Assembly: GCA_001662425.1 (NCBI GenBank)
Contig: BDDC01000270.1
Coordinates: forward strand, 1 to 64,000
Source of the DNA: Chlamydomonas sphaeroides
Taxonomy: Eukaryota > Chlorophyta > Chlorophyceae > Chlamydomonadales > Chlamydomonadaceae
Length of the DNA: 64,000 nucleotides
Direction: 5' to 3'
The stretch's first letter is position 1; each line of letters begins with the position of its first letter. This document shows, piece by piece, positions 58,676 through 64,000 of this stretch. Both the position numbers and the translations under genes were made by a program. The notes under the pieces are model-generated. The model saw only the letters and a list, made by a program, of their open reading frames with translations. It was not told the origin of the DNA and made no database searches.

Positions 58676-60979
58676 ATGGGCTGCTCGTCTTTGCTGCTCC
58701 TCGCCAGCGCGTTCGCCGTTCTGAAGATGCCCAGGCCCAAGTGCCTGTGCTACAGGTGCGCTGCAGCCTGTCGCGCACATCGCTCTCCTTTGCCCCAGCG
58801 CCCTGACGCCTGAGCCCATCCAGCTCACCCCCATTCTCGGCATCCCGGCCGCCCCACCCCAACCCGTTCCCGCAGCGTGCCGTACTCGGACGCCGCCGTT
58901 TGTTTCGGCACGCCCTGCTGCGCCTGCGCCAACATCCGCCAGGCCAACAGCACTATGATGATGCTGTGGAGCGTACTGCTCATGTGCCGCCTGGCAGCAG
59001 GGTGAGGACCGCCTCAGATCTCCTCCGCTACCAGTGTGCGGGCTGGCAGATGCTCGGCGTGGAGCTGTTGGTGTTTGATGGCGCAAAGTTGCAGGCCCCT
59101 GGCCAGCGGCGCGGTGGGCTCAACGCTGGGCGCTGCAGCGCTGCGGCCCCCTGCCAACCGTGTCAAACCCTGGCCTCCTCCCTCACTCCCTTCCCCCTTC
59201 CCGCCGCCAGCATGGAGATGGTCTTCCTCTACCCCTACCTGGGCTTCACGGTGCTGCACGCACTCGCCACCACCACAGTGCACGTGCTGGTGGGCGGGGA
59301 GGGCCGGGGAGGGCTGGCTGGGCGCCTCGTGGAGAGGTTGGGTTGGCGACTGTCACGCATGTCACGCGAGGTCCTGTCATGGGATTCCGGTAGAAACCTT
59401 GCCAGGAGCCTCTTTACGTGCATGGGTGAGGACGGCACTTCTTCAGATCAGGTCGCCGGGCCCGGCCCGACAGGGCACGTGGCAAAGACCGGGCCGGACA
59501 GGACCCAACAACCAGTGCGGCCTCCATGCTGCGACACGCCTCACACCTCGCCGTCCTAACCTCCTGCCCGGCCGCCCTCCTGCCCGCCAGGTGCGCGGAT
59601 ACCGGCGCCAGGCGGCGGCGGCCGAGGCGGCGTCCGCCAACCGCACGCGGCTGATGATGCTGGCAGCCGACCACCACCACCGCCCGGGGCATGGGCAGGG
59701 CGCGCCGCCGCACATCCACACTATGAGTGCCGAGTTGGTGCTGGTGCTTCAGCCCGACTACGACTACTACGGTTGCGACCAGTGCGGCCGCGGCGGCGGC
59801 GGCAAGGAGGGCTTTGAGGGCGGAAGCGGCAAGGGCTGCGAGGGCGGCGGCGAGGGCGCCGAGGACGGATGCAAAGCCTGCGGCGGCTACGACGCCAACG
59901 AGCCCGGCGCCGCGGCTTTGTGTGAAGCGGAGCAGGCGCGGCAGCACGGCTGCACGGCCGACCTCGAGCGGCCGGCCGAGGCGCCGTGCGTCGGACCCGC
60001 AACGCCCGAGGCGGAGCCTGGGGCCGGGCCCATGACAGACACCTGCGCACAGCAGCACCAGCCCGCGACCGGCCGGCCGCTGGGCCCACCGCATGCGCAG
60101 CAGTGGCCGCCGCGCGGCCTGGCCTGGGCGCTTCGCTACACTCGCGTGGACGCGGCGCCGCCTCCGCCGCCGCAGTCGCCGCCGAAGGCCCAGCTCGTGT
60201 TGGTCCTGTCGCAGCAGGGCAGCGGCGGCCTGCCCGACACGGCCTCTTCCACCTATGAGCGCCGCTCACTGCCGCGCGGCGGCAGCCCCGGCCGGTCCTC
60301 GGTGGGCACGCCGCGGCGGGGCACGCCCACGCCCAACGGCGCCATGACGCCACAAGCCCTGGCTGCTGCGCCCGGCGCCAACGGCAGCTGCCACAGCGCC
60401 TCGCTGGCGCGTGCGGCGAGCGACGCCGCGTCCGCTATAGCGCGGACGTCGCAGACGCCCGCGCTGTGTGGAGCCTACGCGCCGCTGCCACCCGCGGGGC
60501 CTTGGGCCTCGCCACAGCAGCCCGGCGGCGCATCGCCGCCGCAGAGCAGCAGCAACCTCATTCGCTCTGTGTCTAATATGTTCCTGTGCGCGGGTGGGTC
60601 GCCGCGGGGCGGCTCGAGCGCCGCAGCTGCCTGGAGCGCCGGCGGCGGTGGCGGCGGGCTGGTGCAGCCGCAGGGGCCGTACATGTGGCCGTACCTGGCG
60701 GCGCCCGCGCAGCTGCCCGGCTGCTCCGCGGCTGTGGGCGAGGCGCCGGAGGCGGAGGCTGGCGTGCCGCAGGGACCGCGCGCCATGTCTCCGCCGCCGT
60801 TGCCTCGCCTTCAGCAGCAGCAGGAGTCGAGCAGGGTGGAATCGGATCCGGCCTGGGTGGAGCAGGGCGGCGAGCCGTCAGGCCTGATGGGGATCGGCGG
60901 CGGGGTTGTGGCCCCCGCCGGCGACCCCGAGGCGTCTGGTCCGGCAAGCCCGCGTTCGCCGAGGCCGACCCAGCCGTGA
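58676..60979 (+). CDS. Small membrane protein with long disordered tail
   Basis: Exons 58676-58755, 58876-59001, 59211-59289 and 59591-60979 join in phase to give 557 residues. The N-terminal 90 residues hold two or three hydrophobic segments: SSLLLLASAFAVL, MMMLWSVLLMCRLAAGMEMV and LYPYLGFTVLHALATTTVHVL. A Cys-rich loop (CLCY, CFGTPCCACAN) lies between the first two. After VRGYRRQ the last exon encodes about 450 residues rich in Gly, Pro, Ser and Ala, with HHHRPGHGQG and CDQCGRGGGG segments. The start is uncertain: the ATG at 58676 lies 12 bases after an acceptor, so upstream coding exons may exist. No family recognised; membrane location is inferred from hydrophobicity. The tail is likely cytosolic or luminal disordered sequence. 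Confidence 0.55.
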
Positions 60980-62614
60980 GCATGGCGGCGTGGGGCCCGA
61001 GGAGCGCACGGGACGAAGAGTGCGGGTGGGGCAACAGCGAGGACCTAAAAGAGCAGGGTTTGGCGCTGCGTGAGGACGGCCATCTGACGTATGCATTTCT
61101 ACTGAGTTGTTTCCATTCACCTCTCACTTACCTCCACGAATCCTACCGTCCACGCGTCTTACCGACGACGAATATCGCGCTACGAGTCCTACCAAAGAGC
61201 ATGGCTATTTACCGGATTGCCTCTTGCCTCTGGGCACTGCCGGTGGGGTGTGGGTTGCACTGCTAGTAGCAGGGCGGAAGCGGCGGCCCCGAACGGGTTG
61301 CGCCGGTGTCTGCACACGCAGGTGTTCAGTGAACTTGTCGTATGATTTCGTCCACGTGTGCTACCGTACCGTAGTCAAGCATTCATGTGTGCTAGGTTGT
61401 GCACCCCTTGTGTGGCTGGGCGGCCCATTGCTTGTTGATTTCCTTGCATGTGATTGCGGGGGAAGATGGGACCACTGCTATGCCAAGACCATGTCCTCGG
61501 CAGCGAGCCAGGCGGATGTCGGACGGCGGGCCGGCCTCGCTTGCCGCCAGTCCTGGGGGTTCTTCTCATCTATCTGGTGTGAACGGCTGTTTCGATGGGT
61601 CTGAGTCTTCCAGTGCGTGGGGATCGTTCCCAAAGTGCCTGGCGAGGTGCCGCAGCGCTTGTGCGAATGAAACTGTAGCTCCCACGTCCTGGTTAGCCCT
61701 GGAGGGTCGTCCTGACTCTGGCTGCTTGGTTGGGGCGATCCAGCCGTTGTCCCCGCGACCCCGCCCTGCTTGCATGTCCCGGCGTGATCCGATGGTGGCT
61801 AATGGTGGTCATGTGGCTCGGTATCTGAGGGATGTGTGGAATAGGCGGAACGAAACGCTGAGGAGCCGAGGGCTCTATTGCACTGAGATGACCTTATCTG
61901 CAGATGGCCCCCCTGGCTGTGAAACGGCGACCTCCGCTTTGCGGTGTAACAGTAACAGTGTGGACGTGCAATTGGTCTTCTGGAGACGGGTGGAACCAGC
62001 AGGGGACCCTGGACGGTGGTTCAGCGCCACGCGTATGTTCAACCCAGCGTGCTTGCGCCTTGGCGCGCCATTTAACTTCCACGGTTCAGGACGGTGCCCA
62101 CCCGGCGAGGCCCGGCGAGGCGTACAACAAGCCAACAACGCCTGCCAACGCGGGCCGGGCCAGGCTTCGATCGGGCCAATGGGACGGCCACAGCCAGCAG
62201 CTTTCGCGGTTTGAAACCGTGTGGAAACAGGGGAAGCCAGGGCGTGAGCCAAGAGGGATAAGGGGGGGGGCGGGGGGCGGGGCGTACTGCAGCTCCGCTG
62301 GCGCTGTGTCACCAGACGGTCTCAGGCCTCCCCAGCGCAACGCAATTGATAATACCACACACTTCCATAGTATGCGCACAAGCTGAAACACGTTTGCTGT
62401 CGGGCACCAACCATACGCAGCGACGCTGCCACCGAGCAGTATCGTTCGTCGCTTGGAAACTTCCTTTACTATTGCGGACACGAGCTACAGCAGCAGCCTT
62501 CACTACCGCAACCTTGTCGCAACTGCAGCGGCTCGCAAGGCACGCAGCCCGGCTAAGCGTGCACCTCCAATTCCTTACTGCTTCTTTAGACCTGTTTGAA
62601 ACCGCGCTAGCGTG
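60980..62614. other. Intergenic region
   Basis: Less GC-rich than the genes. A plus-strand open frame of 271 codons (61399-62214) has unbiased composition with several Cys (for example YLRDVWNRRNETLRSRGLYC) but no motif, splice partner or clear start. I do not call it a gene. Confidence 0.35.
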
Positions 62615-63872
62615 ATGGGCGGGCATGGAAGCAAGCACCCGGCGCGAGACCCCGGCCTTTCTGAAGCGCCCTCGACCGGGACGCGGACCACGACAGGCAC
62701 AAACACTCCGGCGCCAGGTAAACTTAGCTGGGAAACCGGCATGCAGGCGTTCAGACATACTATCGGAAACAATTCCTTTGCGCCTCTCGTTGCGCTCCCC
62801 CGTTTCAGAGGATGTGGCCATGGATGATGACGTTGCCTTAGCGGAGGCGCAAGACTCGCTCGGCGAGGCGCAGTTGGGCTCCCTTCGGGTGAAGGACCCC
62901 GATGTGAGGATGCTACTTGACCACGAAAAGGCCCCGCTCTGCATAGGCAGGGGAATGGATAGCTGAGGGGCGCGGGGCTTTGCTCGGCGGTGGGGGCTAG
63001 CTAGCTACGTGGCACGCCTTGGCGGGCTGAAGCTGTTCGCCGTGCCTCCTCGCCGCGCCAACCCAACAGGCGTGGAAGGGCCAGTCGCCGCGGCCGCGCT
63101 CAGCCTTGAAGCACTCTGGTAGCACCACTTCACACGACAGCGAGGCGTCGGGTAGCACCGTGGAGCGCACGCCTTCGGGCCGCCGGATGCCCCGGAAGGT
63201 GTCCTTCCAGGTGCGCACGCCCGTGCCAGTCCGTGCTGCTGTGCGCGCAGCCTTCGCGCGCACCCCTCACATCATCTCCAGCGCCGCACGCCAAACGCTA
63301 CGGCCGCGGCGCGCCGGGCTGGGCCCGGGCTCCGTGAACCTTCAGCCCCTTGACCCTCCTCGGGTCAGAGAGGAAGGCCATTAGCCGTGTGGATCTGCGT
63401 GCCGCGTTGCTGTCAACCCCTAGGTGCATGTCCCAAGTCGGCACCTCCCATTCCCACTGCCATGCCATGCCTCCGGCTCCCTGCCACCTGCCGCCCAGGT
63501 TCACGGGCTGGCGGCGCCGGCAAGCGTGGCCGCGGAAGACGAGGGCCACCAGGCACATAAGCGCGTCAAGGGAAGCGAGGAGTTTAGCATGAAGTTCCTG
63601 GTGGAGCGATTCTACGGCAAGGTACGGCAGCCGTACCTGTACGGCAAGGGGTGCGGTTGTCGCGGCTTCCGCGCAGGATGTCTGCGCTGGGGTTTGGAAG
63701 TTGCAGAGGTGCGATGCAGGAGCGCCACATCGTGGTCGTCCCGGCTGGCGTGCGGTGTGAGCCGCGGCAGCTGCTGAACGTGCTGCGCTGCGTCCCGCGC
63801 CGTGGTGGTGCTTTGCAGGTGCTCGCGAAGGAGTCGATGAAGCAATTTTTCGATGGAGTGGACATGTACAAG
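62615..63872 (+). CDS. Truncated hemoglobin with N-terminal extension (3' end outside window)
   Basis: Exons in phase: 62615-62717, 62809-62903, 63070-63210, 63499-63621 and 63819-63872, the last ending in a donor. The end reads FSMKFLVERFYGK joined to VLAKESMKQFFDGVDMYK. This matches the first helices of truncated (2/2) hemoglobins, whose hallmark is a V-x-RFY-x-x-VL...FF-x-x-(V/I)DM block. Known: these bind heme and ligands such as O2 or NO; green algae have several, some linked to nitrogen metabolism. The proximal His lies outside the window. About 140 residues precede the globin fold. They begin MGGHGSKHP, which fits an N-myristoylation signal (Gly2, Ser6, Lys7), and include a basic stretch ERTPSGRRMPRKVSFQ. 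The donor of exon 2 could instead be at 62889, and upstream exons could be part of another transcript. Confidence 0.65.
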
Positions 63873-64000
63873 GTGGGTGGAGAAGGGGTGGCTCAGGGAG
63901 GCAGTGAGTGGGATTGAATACAGGGGGAGCCGAGGAGGGAGGGGGTGGACCTCACGAAGTCGGGGAAAGGGCGAGGGGAGGGGAAGGAAGGGGAGGGGTG
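63873..64000 (+). other. Intron of the truncated hemoglobin gene, purine-rich
   Basis: After the donor at 63873 the sequence is almost entirely G/A-rich on the plus strand to the window end (gggagg, gggga units). No coding exon is visible. Confidence 0.6.

Noticed and set aside
61399..62214. 271-codon plus-strand frame
   Set aside because: No motif, uncertain start, no splice context; kept only as a note in the intergenic entry.
1..64000. tRNA, rRNA or retroelement sequences
   Set aside because: I scanned for T-loop-like motifs, reverse transcriptase motifs and long terminal repeats and saw none I could support; a tRNAscan or repeat-library search would settle it.

Overview
The window is strongly GC-rich nuclear DNA. 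Short exons are separated by short GT-AG introns with C/T-rich acceptors. The proteins carry long Gly/Ala/Ser runs, and several TGTAA motifs lie downstream of genes. Together this points to a core chlorophyte green alga (Chlorophyceae-like); I cannot name the species. Nothing bacterial is present: no operons, CRISPR or ribosome binding sites. Exon models were built by hand from splice sites, family similarity and codon phase. In the complete models every exon junction keeps phase and total coding lengths are multiples of three.

Layout: (1) 53-3858 minus, 5' part of an RRM RNA-binding protein that runs into a U-box, cut by the window edge. (2) 4857-17705 plus, a 21-exon flavin-containing monooxygenase whose reading frame continues into a disordered tail of about 1,775 residues. 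(3) 19640-22235 plus, a secretory Cys-rich protein with a C-terminal membrane anchor; 22857-23342, two further exons of an unidentified protein. (4) 24623-25718 plus, a small P-loop kinase. (5) 27368-32212 plus, a large disordered protein with five copies of a motif around SSxDAARxxPW. (6) 34870-40540, two related BTB/POZ genes on the minus strand flanking a small acidic ORF and, on the plus strand, DSS1/SEM1. (7) 41725-48561 plus, a 20-exon ABCG half-transporter. (8) 50534-51937 minus, DPH3, with an assembly gap in its first intron. (9) 53135-57177 minus, an 11-exon protein with TTYxxxF motifs, possibly axonemal. (10) 58676-60979 plus, a small membrane protein with a long disordered tail. (11) 62615 to beyond 63872 plus, a truncated hemoglobin with a long N-terminal extension.

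The genes do not form one pathway; they look like an ordinary mixture of housekeeping and lineage-specific loci. The most interesting points are the RRM plus U-box architecture, the giant FMO tail, the PW-repeat protein, the extended truncated hemoglobin, and a recurring pattern of small local duplications of exon pieces (FMO twice, BTB, ABCG, the TTY-motif gene). In the BTB gene the duplicated exon carries a nonsense codon.
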